33,356 nucleotides of DNA. Source: a virus. Under the pieces are notes generated by a model. It saw only the letters and a list, made by a program, of their open reading frames with translations. It searched no databases and was not told where the DNA came from. How positions within the stretch are numbered: position 1 is the first letter of the stretch; each line of letters begins with the position of its first letter. Of this stretch, positions 7,143-16,825 are shown in pieces. The position numbers were made by a program, and so were the translations under genes. The stretch covers positions 1 through 33,356 of IMG/VR virus record IMGVR_UViG_3300029319_000024. One strand, written 5' to 3'.

Positions 7143-8414
7143 ATGAAGAAAATATCAGAAGGTAATAAAGGAATACAGGCACTAGCAAAAGATGGTGGTA
7201 CGCTTATGTACTATCAAAACGGTGGAATGCCTTTTAATACAGAAGCCCTTATGAATCTTGGCAACATAATGCCTCAACCTGGGCCAATGTCACCTGGTTC
7301 TTCTATAGGTTCTGCAAACATAAATGTACCAGATAATATACCAGGCAATCCTAGAGGTTTAGAATCAATTTTATTAGGAGATATGATAGGCGAAGATCTA
7401 TATAATGTAATGGATCCAAACTTTAAGTTTGAGCCAGACTTATCAGTAAAATACGATAAAGACAACCCTTATGATATGGATAAATCTGCTTTTGATAATT
7501 ATATGGAAAACACAAGAACAGTAGAAGATGATGCTAGAGATGACTTAGAACAATCAGTAGAGACAGCTAAACAAGAGGCCAAACAAGACAAAAGAAATAG
7601 AATAATGCAAGGCTTAGGTGCTTTAGGAGATATAGAAAGTATGATGGGCGGTACTCCACAAATGACAGAAGATTTTTCTGGAACTAAAGGTGTTATAGGC
7701 GGAACTAAAGCAACAAAAGTTGGTATACAAAGATTTCAAAGAGGTGGCATGTTAGGTTTTGGTGGAAGATTTATGCAAGATGAATTTATTTTTGATGACT
7801 TTGATATTGATGATTACATAAATGATGTTTTGGGTGGTAAAGTAGGCAAAGGTGGAATAGCAAGTTATGTTCCACCAACAGAAGAAGAAATTGCAGAACA
7901 ACAAGCAAAACTTGCATTGGCTAGATTGGCAAGAGGTTACGGAGGTATTGGTGCAATAGGTCGTAGCAGCTATGGTTCACAAACTCCTGGAGCATCTATA
8001 TCTATTGATGCTAGAGACGAAACACCAGATGCTTACAGATTTTATCCTAGTGAGGTATCAAAACTTTATTCACAAATGAAAGGCACGCCTTTTTCACCAT
8101 TAGTAGCACCTCCTAAAGAAGCTACTTATGTAGATGATCTACAGCCAAGAAGAATAACAAGTCAGCTATACGCAGCTGATGGTGAGTTTGTAGATAGAAG
8201 CAAATTAATTACAGGCCCTGGTGGAGAGCGAGGCGACAAAATACCAGCCATGTTAAGTGATGGTGAATTTGTTGTTAATGCTAAAGCAGTTAGAGGTATG
8301 GGTTTAGCAGCAGGTGCTAACCCACAAGATGAATATGAACAACGCCTAGAGGGTGCACGTCAAATGTATGCTCTACAAAAAGAAGGCGAACAAATGATGA
8401 GGAAATACGGATAA
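7143..8414 (+). CDS. Hypothetical virion-associated protein, acidic, Gly/Met-rich
   Basis: A 423-residue protein without a recognised fold. The N-terminal third is rich in Gly, Met and Pro, followed by an acidic helical part (about 108-155, many Asp, Glu and Lys), Gly-rich segments around RFQRGGMLGFGGRF (about 198-211), and a C-terminal motif DKIPAMLSDGEFVVNAKAVR (about 363-382) that recurs in large marine-phage virion genes. It overlaps the next gene by TAATG. The SDGEFVVNAKAVRGMG pattern is also seen in tape-measure-like and internal proteins, so a particle role is likely, but the function is unknown. Confidence 0.6.
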   Translation: MKKISEGNKGIQALAKDGGTLMYYQNGGMPFNTEALMNLGNIMPQPGPMSPGSSIGSANINVPDNIPGNPRGLESILLGDMIGEDLYNVMDPNFKFEPDLSVKYDKDNPYDMDKSAFDNYMENTRTVEDDARDDLEQSVETAKQEAKQDKRNRIMQGLGALGDIESMMGGTPQMTEDFSGTKGVIGGTKATKVGIQRFQRGGMLGFGGRFMQDEFIFDDFDIDDYINDVLGGKVGKGGIASYVPPTEEEIAEQQAKLALARLARGYGGIGAIGRSSYGSQTPGASISIDARDETPDAYRFYPSEVSKLYSQMKGTPFSPLVAPPKEATYVDDLQPRRITSQLYAADGEFVDRSKLITGPGGERGDKIPAMLSDGEFVVNAKAVRGMGLAAGANPQDEYEQRLEGARQMYALQKEGEQMMRKYG

Positions 8415-9676
8415 TGGGAATATTTAGCAGTAAAACTAAACAAGCACCTCCAGCAGATGTAATAACAACTCCAGAAACAGGTTACTCTTTTATATCTCCT
8501 TATATGGAGGACTACTCAAGAAGACTTCTTGCTTCTTACTTTGGCTCTCCTGGTGAATATGAGGGTTTAATATCCAGACCTAGAGATATACCAATAGAAC
8601 AAACAGCAGGCCTTACACCATTACAAATACAAGCAAGACAAGCTTCACAAGGTTTAGGTCAATTTATGCCTTTTGTAGATCAAGCTAGAGGCATGATAGA
8701 AGAAGGTGCTGGAACTGTATCAAGTGGTTTAGGTGCGTTACAAAGAGCAGAACAAAGTGGTATAGGTGCAACTCAAGCGTTTGATCCTAGTAGCGTATCA
8801 TTATTTTATGATCCATACGAAGATCAAGTGGTGCAACAAACATTAGAAGATATAAACAGAGCATCAGCACAACAAGACATAGGGCTACGTGATAGAGCTA
8901 TCAGTCAAGGTGCGTTTGGTGGATCAAGAGGTAGAATAGCCCAAGAAGAATTAGCAAGACAAACAGGCAGAGGTGCAGCAGAGGCTGTAGGTGCTATTAG
9001 AAGTCAAGGTTTTGGTAGAGCACAAGATGCTGCAAGACAATCATTTGAAGCACAACAAGGTAGACAAGCTGGACTTGCAAGCTTACAAGCAGGTTTAGGT
9101 GGGCAACAGGCAGCTTTAGGCGGACAACAAGCAGCATTAGGTCAAGGCATTGCAGGTCTAGGACAGCAAGGACAAGGAATGCTAGGTAATCAAATTAATC
9201 TGTTAAATCAACTTGGTCAACAAGGTCAAGCAACTCAACAAGCTGCACTATCAAGACAGTTTGGTGCAGCACAACAGCTTGCTCAAGAACCATTACAAAG
9301 ATTACAAGTTGGTCAAGCGTTACTTGCTGGATCACCAATGGGAGGAATCTCTGGTGGTACTGGTACAAGTGCTTATCAACGTGGTTCTTATCAAGATCCA
9401 AGCACCTTCTCCAAAGCGGCAGGTGCTGCAGGTACTATAGGAACTTTGATTGGTATGTTCTCTGACTCAGAGTTAAAAACTAATATTACTAAAGTAACAG
9501 ACATTGAGCCTAACATTGGTTGGTATACATGGGATTGGAATGACAAAGCTAAAGAGCTTGGTATAGATTCAGAGCCAACAGAAGGTGTACTAGCTCAAGA
9601 GGTATTAGAAGTTAAACCAGATGCAGTAATAGTTAAAGACGGTTACTACGCTGTTGACTACGCTAAGGTATTGTAA
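8414..9676 (+). CDS. Virion protein with C-terminal S74 intramolecular chaperone domain
   Basis: A 420-residue protein. Residues 1-190 are a helical, Gln/Ala-rich particle-protein region; 200-300 is Gly/Gln-rich with near-repeats (GGQQAALGGQQAALGQ). The end (350-420) is a peptidase S74 (chaperone of endosialidase) domain: SDSELKTNI, WYTWDW, GVLAQEV and a VDYAKVL finish. This domain folds a trimeric fibre or needle and then cuts itself off; the self-cleaving Ser and Lys would be Ser350 and Lys355, in the known spacing of five. Such domains usually end tail fibres or spikes, but the body here looks like an internal or adhesin-tip protein and not a beta-helix. It overlaps its neighbours on both sides by TAATG. 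Confidence 0.75.
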   Translation: MGIFSSKTKQAPPADVITTPETGYSFISPYMEDYSRRLLASYFGSPGEYEGLISRPRDIPIEQTAGLTPLQIQARQASQGLGQFMPFVDQARGMIEEGAGTVSSGLGALQRAEQSGIGATQAFDPSSVSLFYDPYEDQVVQQTLEDINRASAQQDIGLRDRAISQGAFGGSRGRIAQEELARQTGRGAAEAVGAIRSQGFGRAQDAARQSFEAQQGRQAGLASLQAGLGGQQAALGGQQAALGQGIAGLGQQGQGMLGNQINLLNQLGQQGQATQQAALSRQFGAAQQLAQEPLQRLQVGQALLAGSPMGGISGGTGTSAYQRGSYQDPSTFSKAAGAAGTIGTLIGMFSDSELKTNITKVTDIEPNIGWYTWDWNDKAKELGIDSEPTEGVLAQEVLEVKPDAVIVKDGYYAVDYAKVL

Positions 9677-11718
9677 TGCAAGGAATAATGTCAGGTATGG
9701 AGCCTGTAAGATTAAAAAAAGGTGGCTTTCCTGATCTAACAGGTGACGGCAAAGTAACTCAAAAAGATATTCTTAGAGGACGTGGCATAGAAGGATTTGC
9801 TAACGGTGGCGATGCTGATAAAAGATTTATGAATCTTCAAAGAACTGCTGAAGGATCAGGTGCAAACCTTAGAGACTTTACTGATCTTGTATTTGATCCA
9901 ACCGATCCTGTTGATTATGCAATAGCAGGTCTTATGGTTTTTCCTCCAGCAGCAATAGCAGCTAAACTTATTAAGTTAGGTGTTAAAGGAAATAAACTTA
10001 AAGATAAAATGAAAAAAGTTGAGACCATAAAAAATGCTCAACGATCAATGGGTACAAAAGCAAAAGATTTATTCACCACTAATCCAATAGATAATATGGC
10101 AGCTGCTAATGGGTTAATTCTTGGTGGTACAAGAGCAACAGCCTTAGGTGCAACAGGACAACTAGCATTAAGAAATGAATTGGCTGACATGGCAACTACA
10201 AACGAAAGAACAATATCAAGAATTGGGCCTGCGGAACTTTATAGCTATGAAGCTAGAGATCAAATTAGAGAAGATCCTTCTCTAGTTAAGAAAGGTGGCA
10301 TAGGTGAATATGTTGAAATAGCTAAAATGGTTCCAGAGTTTTATGATATTGCAAAAGATCCTGAAGGAAGAGAAGCAATGGCTGAGGTAATAAAAGAATC
10401 TTTACCTTCTATGCCTAATGTATTTGGAACAGTTGATAGTGAAATACTTAGTAAAAAAGATGGAGGCATAATTGGATTTGCAAAAGGTGGTGCTGTAAAA
10501 AAAGGTGGTAAAACTTTCCTAGATAAGACTAAAAAGAAAATTAAACTAAAAAAAGATGGCACACCAGATAAAAGATATAAAGTTGAAACTAAAACTCCAG
10601 ACAAACCTAAGTCTAGTGGCACAAAAATTAATGAAAAACTAAAACCAAAAAAACAAACTCCAGCACAAAAGAAAGCAGCGGCAGAAAGAAAAAGAAAAGC
10701 AAATCTTAAAAAAGCTGAGAAGAAAAGACAAGCTGATATAGATGCTAAAGCTAAAGCTGATGCAGCAGCTAGAAGAAAAGCAGATGCAGATGAGTTTAAT
10801 CAAAGCAGACAACAAACTCCTGCTACTAAGTTAGATGATACAACCACAGGTGGTACTCCCAAAACAGGTGGAGGAGTTCCAGAAGGTGATCTACCCAAAC
10901 AAGGATTTTTTCAAAATCCTGTACCTTATCTCAGTCCAAACATATTTAATCCTGCTACAAAAGCCAAGGGAACTAAAGCAATACTTGCTGGTGCTGCTTT
11001 AATACCCGGTATGTTAAGAGATTCTGATGGCTCTGAACAAGATAGACCTATAAAAGATGATGTAATCATAACAGATGATAACATCTTCGACAGCGATACA
11101 GACGCAGTTATTCCTGACAGAGATCCTAGTGCATGGGCAGACATTATGAAAAATAGATTGATTACTGATCAAGGTTTTCAATTAGATGATAAAGGTAATT
11201 TTGTAGACAAACCTAAGTTTAGAAACTATTTAAAATCATTACCTGGTGCATACGCTGACAAAGTACAAAGAGATCCTGACTTTGCTAAGAAGATGATGGC
11301 AGGTTTCTTAAACATGATGAAACCAGTAGAAGGATATGTACCTATTAATCCAGCCGTTGCATTTGGTGAGGGATACTTAGGCGAAGAAACAAGACAAGCT
11401 GACATGCTACCTGCTGATGCTAAGATGCTTCAATTCTTACAAGCTAATCCAGATCTTTATGATAAGTATTTAGAATCTGAATCAGCTAAAGCTGGGGTGT
11501 TATTAGCAGATATAAAAGCAGAACAAGGGACAGCACTCTATAATCAATTAGTAGATACAGCAGCAGTCCTACAAAATATTCCATTAGATCAAATAGCTGC
11601 AGGAAATTATCAGCTTACATACAGAGGAATACCTATTGGGCCTTCTCAAATAACAGCTTTACTTGGTCAAGGTGTAAGCATTGTCGGTAATTCTGACTTT
11701 AAATTAGAAATAAAATAA
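9676..11718 (+). CDS. Large virion protein, Lys-rich centre, dockerin-like calcium loop at N terminus
   Basis: A 680-residue protein of the structural block. Near the N terminus, FPDLTGDGKVTQKDIL (about 18-33) is an EF-hand/dockerin-type loop with Asp and Gly at calcium-binding positions. A hydrophobic segment follows at about 78-98 (YAIAGLMVFPPAAIAAKLI). A very basic part (about 265-370, dense in Lys, with Ala/Lys helices) could bind packaged DNA. The C-terminal third is acidic and helical. There is no enzyme motif. It starts and ends in TAATG overlaps with its neighbours. By place and composition it is probably an internal or ejected virion protein. The single dockerin-like loop does not imply a cellulosome. 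Confidence 0.6.
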   Translation: MQGIMSGMEPVRLKKGGFPDLTGDGKVTQKDILRGRGIEGFANGGDADKRFMNLQRTAEGSGANLRDFTDLVFDPTDPVDYAIAGLMVFPPAAIAAKLIKLGVKGNKLKDKMKKVETIKNAQRSMGTKAKDLFTTNPIDNMAAANGLILGGTRATALGATGQLALRNELADMATTNERTISRIGPAELYSYEARDQIREDPSLVKKGGIGEYVEIAKMVPEFYDIAKDPEGREAMAEVIKESLPSMPNVFGTVDSEILSKKDGGIIGFAKGGAVKKGGKTFLDKTKKKIKLKKDGTPDKRYKVETKTPDKPKSSGTKINEKLKPKKQTPAQKKAAAERKRKANLKKAEKKRQADIDAKAKADAAARRKADADEFNQSRQQTPATKLDDTTTGGTPKTGGGVPEGDLPKQGFFQNPVPYLSPNIFNPATKAKGTKAILAGAALIPGMLRDSDGSEQDRPIKDDVIITDDNIFDSDTDAVIPDRDPSAWADIMKNRLITDQGFQLDDKGNFVDKPKFRNYLKSLPGAYADKVQRDPDFAKKMMAGFLNMMKPVEGYVPINPAVAFGEGYLGEETRQADMLPADAKMLQFLQANPDLYDKYLESESAKAGVLLADIKAEQGTALYNQLVDTAAVLQNIPLDQIAAGNYQLTYRGIPIGPSQITALLGQGVSIVGNSDFKLEIK

Positions 11719-14700
11719 TGCCTACCATTACTTTTGCTGATGGTTCTTCCTCTTACATACCTGATAAAAAACCAGAGACTATAGCTGAAGCTAAAAGACG
11801 TTACGAACTAAGCAAGAAAGGAGAAGTTAGTGTTTTAGGGGATGTAGCTCGTCAAGGTGTAAGAGGTTTACAAAAGATTGGAGAAGGCCTAGCTACTACA
11901 GTAACATCAGGCATTGATCTATTTGCTGACACTGACTTAACTAAAGATGTTACAGAATACTATCAAAGCATTGATCCGGGAGAGGCTGAAACTACAGCAG
12001 GTGAAGTAACAAGATACATGGTGCAGTTTGGATTACCTGGCTTTGGTGTTGCAGGAGTCCTATCAAGATACGGTAAAATGGGCAAAATTAATTCAGCACT
12101 AGCTGGTGGATTAGTTGACGGAGCTGTAGCTACAGATGATGTAGTGACTCTTGCTGATACATTCATAACTAAAAGCGAATCAGATCAAGATAGATTAGCT
12201 AGGCTTGAAGGTGCTGAAGCGGCTCAAGCTAGATTATTAGATAGACTAGAAGTAGCAGGAGAAGGTGCCGCATTTATATTAGGGCTACCACTTGCAGGTA
12301 AACTAGCATTAAGTATAGGAGGCACCGCAATAGATTCATTAGCACCAGCGGCTTCTTATGCAACTAAAGCATTAACATCTGGTAAAAGTGGAGAGCTACA
12401 AAAGACTGCCTTTGATTCTAATACTGGCATGGCTAGTAATCTTAAAAAGTATTTTACCTTTGCATCAGAAAGACCAGATAATTTTACAGCACAAACAATG
12501 GCTACCAAAACATTTCAAGTTAAAGCTGCTCAAGAAGCTGTAGATGCTACCTTTGATACTGTGATCAACACAACTCAAAAAGCTGTTAATCAAGGCACAA
12601 TAAACCAAACCAATGCTTTAGCTCTGTCAAGAAACATAGAAGACTTTATGTTTCCTAGAATAAGAGTTGACTTTCAATCTCCTAACATGAAAACAGCAGA
12701 TAAAATTAAAGAAGCAAGAAAGTTACAGAAACAAGCTGAGCAAAACATTAAAGACTTAGAGAACAGATATATTAATTACAAATCTATGGGTCTTGGAGAA
12801 GGTCTAAAAATATCTACGCTACTAAAAAACAACAGAGATGTGTTTGATACCTACTCTCAAAATGTTTTAAATTACAGTGACGAAGGTGCAGATGGTTTTA
12901 TGCACTTATTTATACCAGAAGAAGTTAGAAATACAATAGTAGCAAATGCAGGTTTGTATGGAACAAGAGCATATAAGGCTATGCTTGATAATACTTTTAC
13001 AATTAATCCAGAGTTTCAAGCTAAGGCTATAAAAGAAATACAAGAAACATTTGACATTAGTAAAGGAGAAGCAGAGAACGCTTTTAGTGGACTATTAAAT
13101 CCTGGGCCTAAAAATAAAAATAGTTTTGCTTTTGAAACAGATCAAATGTTTTTACAAGGATTAAATTCAGACAGTGGTATATTAAAAGGTAGAACTTTAA
13201 CTAATCTCCCAGAAACAAGAAGGGCTTTGGGAGAATCTGCTGGTTACTTAGAGGGTGATTGGAAGTCTGCCTTAAACAATACCAAACTTACTGCTAGTGT
13301 TACATCTCAAAGATTGTCTGCTTTAACAGCCAAGGCAGAAATGTTTAACAGTTTAAAACAATTAGATGATATTGCAGATAAAACAGGTGGAGTTAAATTT
13401 TTAAAACCAAAAGAGTTTGGTATGTCTCAAGATGGAAAGTTTTTAAATGAAGTTCCTGTATCAAATCCTAACAATCCAAAAGAGCAAATAATATTTAAAA
13501 GATTTAACGAAGATGCAGGTGCACTCGCAGGATCTTATGCAAGGGCAGATGTGCACGATGCTTTGATGGACGCTGTATCAGATCAAGTTGGTAATTCAAG
13601 TATTTTAAGAAGATATTACACAGGGTTTTTAGGCATAAAAGCAGCGTCACAGTATGGTAAAACAGTTTTATCTCCAGGTGCACAGGTAAGAAACTTTACG
13701 AGTATTCCATTTTTCTCTTTATTAAATGGTAATCTTGGTAGCACAGGTAGATTTGTAGATGCTGTAGGAACAAGTTTTTCTGGACTGTTTGATCCTAAAA
13801 AAAGAATATTAAAAGCAGATAAGATTAACGAGGTCATAGAAGAGGGCATATTACAAAGAGGTGGTGCAAATCTTGGAGAGATAAAAGAGATAGCAAAATT
13901 AGCAAGTAATGAATTTAAGTTAGCATCACAAATAGGAAAAGCTAAAGACGCTAGCAGTATGAAACTGTTTGAAAAAGCATACGGCATGACTGATGATGCT
14001 GGTCGTGTGTTCGGATACTTAAATGAAAAAGAAAGGTTTTTACAAGCTGTTTTAAAAGAACCAGATTCATTTATTCCCATAGACGCTTCAAAAAATTTAG
14101 TAAAGTTTTCAGATTTAGTTGAAGCTGGTAAAGGTGGAGCAAGAATAAAACCATCTGCGATTATAAATAAATATGGCGAAGAAGGTTTAGAGTCTTTTGT
14201 TAGAGGTGAGATGGGAGAGGTAGCTGCTAACACCATACAGAACTATAAAAGAGTTGTGCCTGGAGTTGGCTCTGTTATAAGAAACTCACCCTTTGGTAAC
14301 TTTGTTGCGTTCCCTGCTGAAATAATAAGAAACACTGGCAATGCTGTATCAAGAAGTATAAGAGAGTTAGCCAGCGACAGCAAAGAATTACAAAAAATAG
14401 GCATGAGAAGACTGACTGGTGCTGTAGCCACAACCACTGCTTTGCCAACTGGATTAGTTGCTCTTGGATCAGCACTAACAGGTGTAACAAAAGAAAAGAT
14501 AGATGCTTATAAAAGATCATTCGCTGCACCTTGGGATAGAACAGCATCGCTTATACCAATAGCATCTGATAAGGACGGCAATCCTACACAGTTTATAAAC
14601 TTTAGTTACATGAACCCATACGACTATCTTAAAAGACCTGTAACAAGAGTAATGCAAGAAGTGGCTAACGGTAATCGTGATGAAGAATCTTTAACAAAAA

Positions 14701-15593
14701 TCATGTTCGATGGAACTAGCGGTATTGTACAAGAAATGTTCCAACCCTTTGTAGAACCAGCGTTTTCTCTACAAGCTTTTAATGATGCCGCAAGAGGAGA
14801 AACATCTACAGGTAAAAAAATATGGGGAGTATCAGATACTTTAGGAGATAAAGTTGCTAAAGGTATGTATCATATTTCAGATCAAGTTTTGCCAACTGTT
14901 ACGCCATTTAGAATACAACCTGATATAACTGGTAAAGGAGCACTTGGAGTATCACCGCCACAGATGGTATCTAAAAACTTTCCACGTGCAGTTTTTGGTA
15001 GCACCAATAAAAAAGGCGAAGATAAAATAATAGATAGAATGGGTAATGTTATAGACGTAGAAGAAACTTTAATGCAAGCCTTTACTGGATTAAAAGTAGT
15101 TAAACCACAAGTAGATAGATCATTACGATACAGAGGCTTTGAGGCTAACGATGCTATAAGAGATGCAACTAATACTTTTAATAGATTACTTAGAAGTAAT
15201 GATCCCAAAACATCAGAACAATTATTGCAAGGATATATGGGACAAAATGAAAATAGATTTAGAGCCTTAAGAGAGTTATACACTGCAATAGAAGATGCAA
15301 GAGCATTAGGAATGTCTGAACAACAGATAAAAGAAAAACTAAAAGATGCTAAGGTTGCTAACTATGAAATGGTTATGAGAGGAATATTTAAACCAATTAC
15401 AGTAAGCCCAGACTTATTAAGAGAAGCACGTATAAAAGGAACACAAGTTAATCCAGCTGTCTTCCCTGTCGCTGAACAAAGACTAAGACAGGATCTTGAA
15501 GGTGCTTTTATAAACCCACTACAAATAGATAGATCAAGAGCAGCTCAAGTTTTAAGGGAAGAAGAAGAAAAAAAACTTACAGGTAGTCCCTAA
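11718..15593 (+). CDS. Very large internal virion / DNA-ejection protein (probable)
   Basis: A 1291-residue, mostly helical protein, the largest in the window and the last of the rightward virion block. The N terminus (FADGSSSYIPDKKPETIAEA) is a motif shared by internal virion proteins of marine podovirus-like phages. Gly/Ala-rich hydrophobic stretches at about 110-125, 186-205 and 897-922 could insert in a membrane, as expected for T7 gp16-like ejectosome proteins. No lytic transglycosylase motif was found, so if wall cutting occurs it is by another protein. It follows its neighbour by TAATG, and its stop overlaps the stop of the opposite-strand nuclease gene by three bases. The role is inferred from size, position and composition. 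Confidence 0.6.
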   Translation: MPTITFADGSSSYIPDKKPETIAEAKRRYELSKKGEVSVLGDVARQGVRGLQKIGEGLATTVTSGIDLFADTDLTKDVTEYYQSIDPGEAETTAGEVTRYMVQFGLPGFGVAGVLSRYGKMGKINSALAGGLVDGAVATDDVVTLADTFITKSESDQDRLARLEGAEAAQARLLDRLEVAGEGAAFILGLPLAGKLALSIGGTAIDSLAPAASYATKALTSGKSGELQKTAFDSNTGMASNLKKYFTFASERPDNFTAQTMATKTFQVKAAQEAVDATFDTVINTTQKAVNQGTINQTNALALSRNIEDFMFPRIRVDFQSPNMKTADKIKEARKLQKQAEQNIKDLENRYINYKSMGLGEGLKISTLLKNNRDVFDTYSQNVLNYSDEGADGFMHLFIPEEVRNTIVANAGLYGTRAYKAMLDNTFTINPEFQAKAIKEIQETFDISKGEAENAFSGLLNPGPKNKNSFAFETDQMFLQGLNSDSGILKGRTLTNLPETRRALGESAGYLEGDWKSALNNTKLTASVTSQRLSALTAKAEMFNSLKQLDDIADKTGGVKFLKPKEFGMSQDGKFLNEVPVSNPNNPKEQIIFKRFNEDAGALAGSYARADVHDALMDAVSDQVGNSSILRRYYTGFLGIKAASQYGKTVLSPGAQVRNFTSIPFFSLLNGNLGSTGRFVDAVGTSFSGLFDPKKRILKADKINEVIEEGILQRGGANLGEIKEIAKLASNEFKLASQIGKAKDASSMKLFEKAYGMTDDAGRVFGYLNEKERFLQAVLKEPDSFIPIDASKNLVKFSDLVEAGKGGARIKPSAIINKYGEEGLESFVRGEMGEVAANTIQNYKRVVPGVGSVIRNSPFGNFVAFPAEIIRNTGNAVSRSIRELASDSKELQKIGMRRLTGAVATTTALPTGLVALGSALTGVTKEKIDAYKRSFAAPWDRTASLIPIASDKDGNPTQFINFSYMNPYDYLKRPVTRVMQEVANGNRDEESLTKIMFDGTSGIVQEMFQPFVEPAFSLQAFNDAARGETSTGKKIWGVSDTLGDKVAKGMYHISDQVLPTVTPFRIQPDITGKGALGVSPPQMVSKNFPRAVFGSTNKKGEDKIIDRMGNVIDVEETLMQAFTGLKVVKPQVDRSLRYRGFEANDAIRDATNTFNRLLRSNDPKTSEQLLQGYMGQNENRFRALRELYTAIEDARALGMSEQQIKEKLKDAKVANYEMVMRGIFKPITVSPDLLREARIKGTQVNPAVFPVAEQRLRQDLEGAFINPLQIDRSRAAQVLREEEEKKLTGSP

Positions 15594-16669
15594 AAAGGCA
15601 CGCCTGTTTCAACCCAAGGTCTTATACTAGATATTGTTCCATTCAAAAGCTTTCTAACATTCTCACACTGAACGATCAGTTCTTTTGGAAAGTTGCTGTT
15701 GACAATCTCTATCAGCTCCTTGCTAGAATAAAAATTATCTCCTGTAGATTGTTTGTCTTTGGCTACATTAACAAACCTAAAATCATCTTTCTCATAGACT
15801 ACAAAGGTATCATCAACTTGTAATACTTTAGCTGGTATTAGTTCAGGTATGTAGTTGTGGTTTGCACAACCTGTGATTTGTTTTTCCTTGCTTATCACTT
15901 TGTTCTGCGTGGAACAAATCCATTCGCCTGTTTCAATATCTGGATTAGAAAAACGACAAGACCTACAGTGTAGTTTTTCAGGCAAAGATCTACCAAGATA
16001 TGCGGCCTGTTGTTTCTTTGACATATAGCTACGTATTCTATAGTCAGTCAGTGGTATGTTATTCTCTGGTGGTGTCTTGGTCTTCAATATGTTTTCAGCT
16101 TTGTCCATAAACATTTCAAACTTTAAGTAATCAAAGTCTATGATCTCTGTGTATAGAGCAGAGTTGTTCTTGTTATAAACAATAGCTATGCAGTGATCTA
16201 ATTTAAACAAGCCCATATACAAATGGATTTGTGCGTCATACTCCTCTGACCAATTACAATAGCTACCTAGTTTTTCTAGCTTGTTAAAACGATTGTCGTT
16301 AGCTGTCTTGAACTCTAGTAAGTATGGCTTGTTTGGTTTGAGTCCAGGTAAGTTCTTAGCCACACCGTCTATGTGTCCTTTTAAATGGCCACCGAATGCT
16401 TTGGTTTCAAACTGTCTGCCGTCCTTTTGCACATCGTAGATAGTCGCACCTGGTATCTTGCGTAGCTTTTCGATCAAGTGATCTTCTACTACATTACCTA
16501 AGTCTAGCAACCTAAGAACTCTTGGCTCCCATTCATTAGGCATGAGCCAGCGGTATCGCATCCAAAGGAGCCTTTGATTAGGATTACCGATACCACTGAT
16601 ACCCAAATAAAATCTTCGTGGTTGTTTGTTGTTTGTTTCTACTTCATCAAGTAGATGATTGATTGTCAT
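15590..16669 (-). CDS. PD-(D/E)XK exonuclease with four-cysteine cluster
   Basis: A 359-residue nuclease of the RecB/Cas4-like superfamily. Visible motifs are a GNVVEDHLIEKL helix (about 58-69), Asp101 in GHIDG, and Glu119 with Lys121 in LLEFKTAN, forming the D-ExK core, then a QIHLYMG helix (about 147-153). A later cluster Cys235, Cys238, Cys252 and Cys268 could hold zinc or an Fe-S centre, as in Cas4/AddB-type nucleases, but the spacing differs from Cas4. Such phage enzymes resect DNA ends for recombination or degrade host DNA. It is the last gene of the leftward replication operon, together with a helicase, an SSB-like protein and a Sak4-like ATPase. The stop overlaps the convergent virion gene. 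Confidence 0.82.
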   Translation of the reverse strand: MTINHLLDEVETNNKQPRRFYLGISGIGNPNQRLLWMRYRWLMPNEWEPRVLRLLDLGNVVEDHLIEKLRKIPGATIYDVQKDGRQFETKAFGGHLKGHIDGVAKNLPGLKPNKPYLLEFKTANDNRFNKLEKLGSYCNWSEEYDAQIHLYMGLFKLDHCIAIVYNKNNSALYTEIIDFDYLKFEMFMDKAENILKTKTPPENNIPLTDYRIRSYMSKKQQAAYLGRSLPEKLHCRSCRFSNPDIETGEWICSTQNKVISKEKQITGCANHNYIPELIPAKVLQVDDTFVVYEKDDFRFVNVAKDKQSTGDNFYSSKELIEIVNSNFPKELIVQCENVRKLLNGTISSIRPWVETGVPF

Positions 16670-16672
16670 TAT

Positions 16673-16825
16673 TTACCTGCCTTGTCCTTTATATGCTTTG
16701 TATGATCTTTTTTTTGATTTGTTCATGTGGGATGTAGAAATTTTAATTCTACGGCCTCGCCCACCTGTTCCTTGTGAGGTGCATTTTTTAATATGCTCTA
16801 TGCCTGTAAGTGTTCTAGTTTTCAT
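16673..16825 (-). CDS. Small basic protein, 50 residues
   Basis: A 50-residue protein very rich in Lys, Arg, Gly, Ser and Thr, with the core CTSQGTGGRGRRIKISTS and a C-terminal SKKRSYKAYKGQGR. The ATG at 16825 is preferred over a further-upstream start because GGAG lies about 8 bases before it, inside the end of the preceding gene (11-base overlap). It ends three bases before the nuclease start, so it is coupled to it. The charge suggests binding to nucleic acid. No family is recognised with certainty; similar tiny basic proteins are common in phage replication operons. Confidence 0.6.
   Translation of the reverse strand: MKTRTLTGIEHIKKCTSQGTGGRGRRIKISTSHMNKSKKRSYKAYKGQGR

Noticed and set aside
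9676-9800. Dockerin domain implying cellulosome-type assembly
   Set aside because: Only one loop, no second dockerin repeat, and virion context; treated as a calcium-loop motif only.
13616-14236. 206-codon open frame on the minus strand
   Set aside because: It lies wholly opposite the large virion gene; composition (Ser, Phe and Pro from antisense codons) and lack of an SD mark it as a shadow. The same holds for the minus-strand frame at 14882-15283.
15590-15610. Terminator at the convergent end of virion and nuclease genes
   Set aside because: Only a four-pair AGGC/GCCT stem with a two-base loop, and no U-tract.
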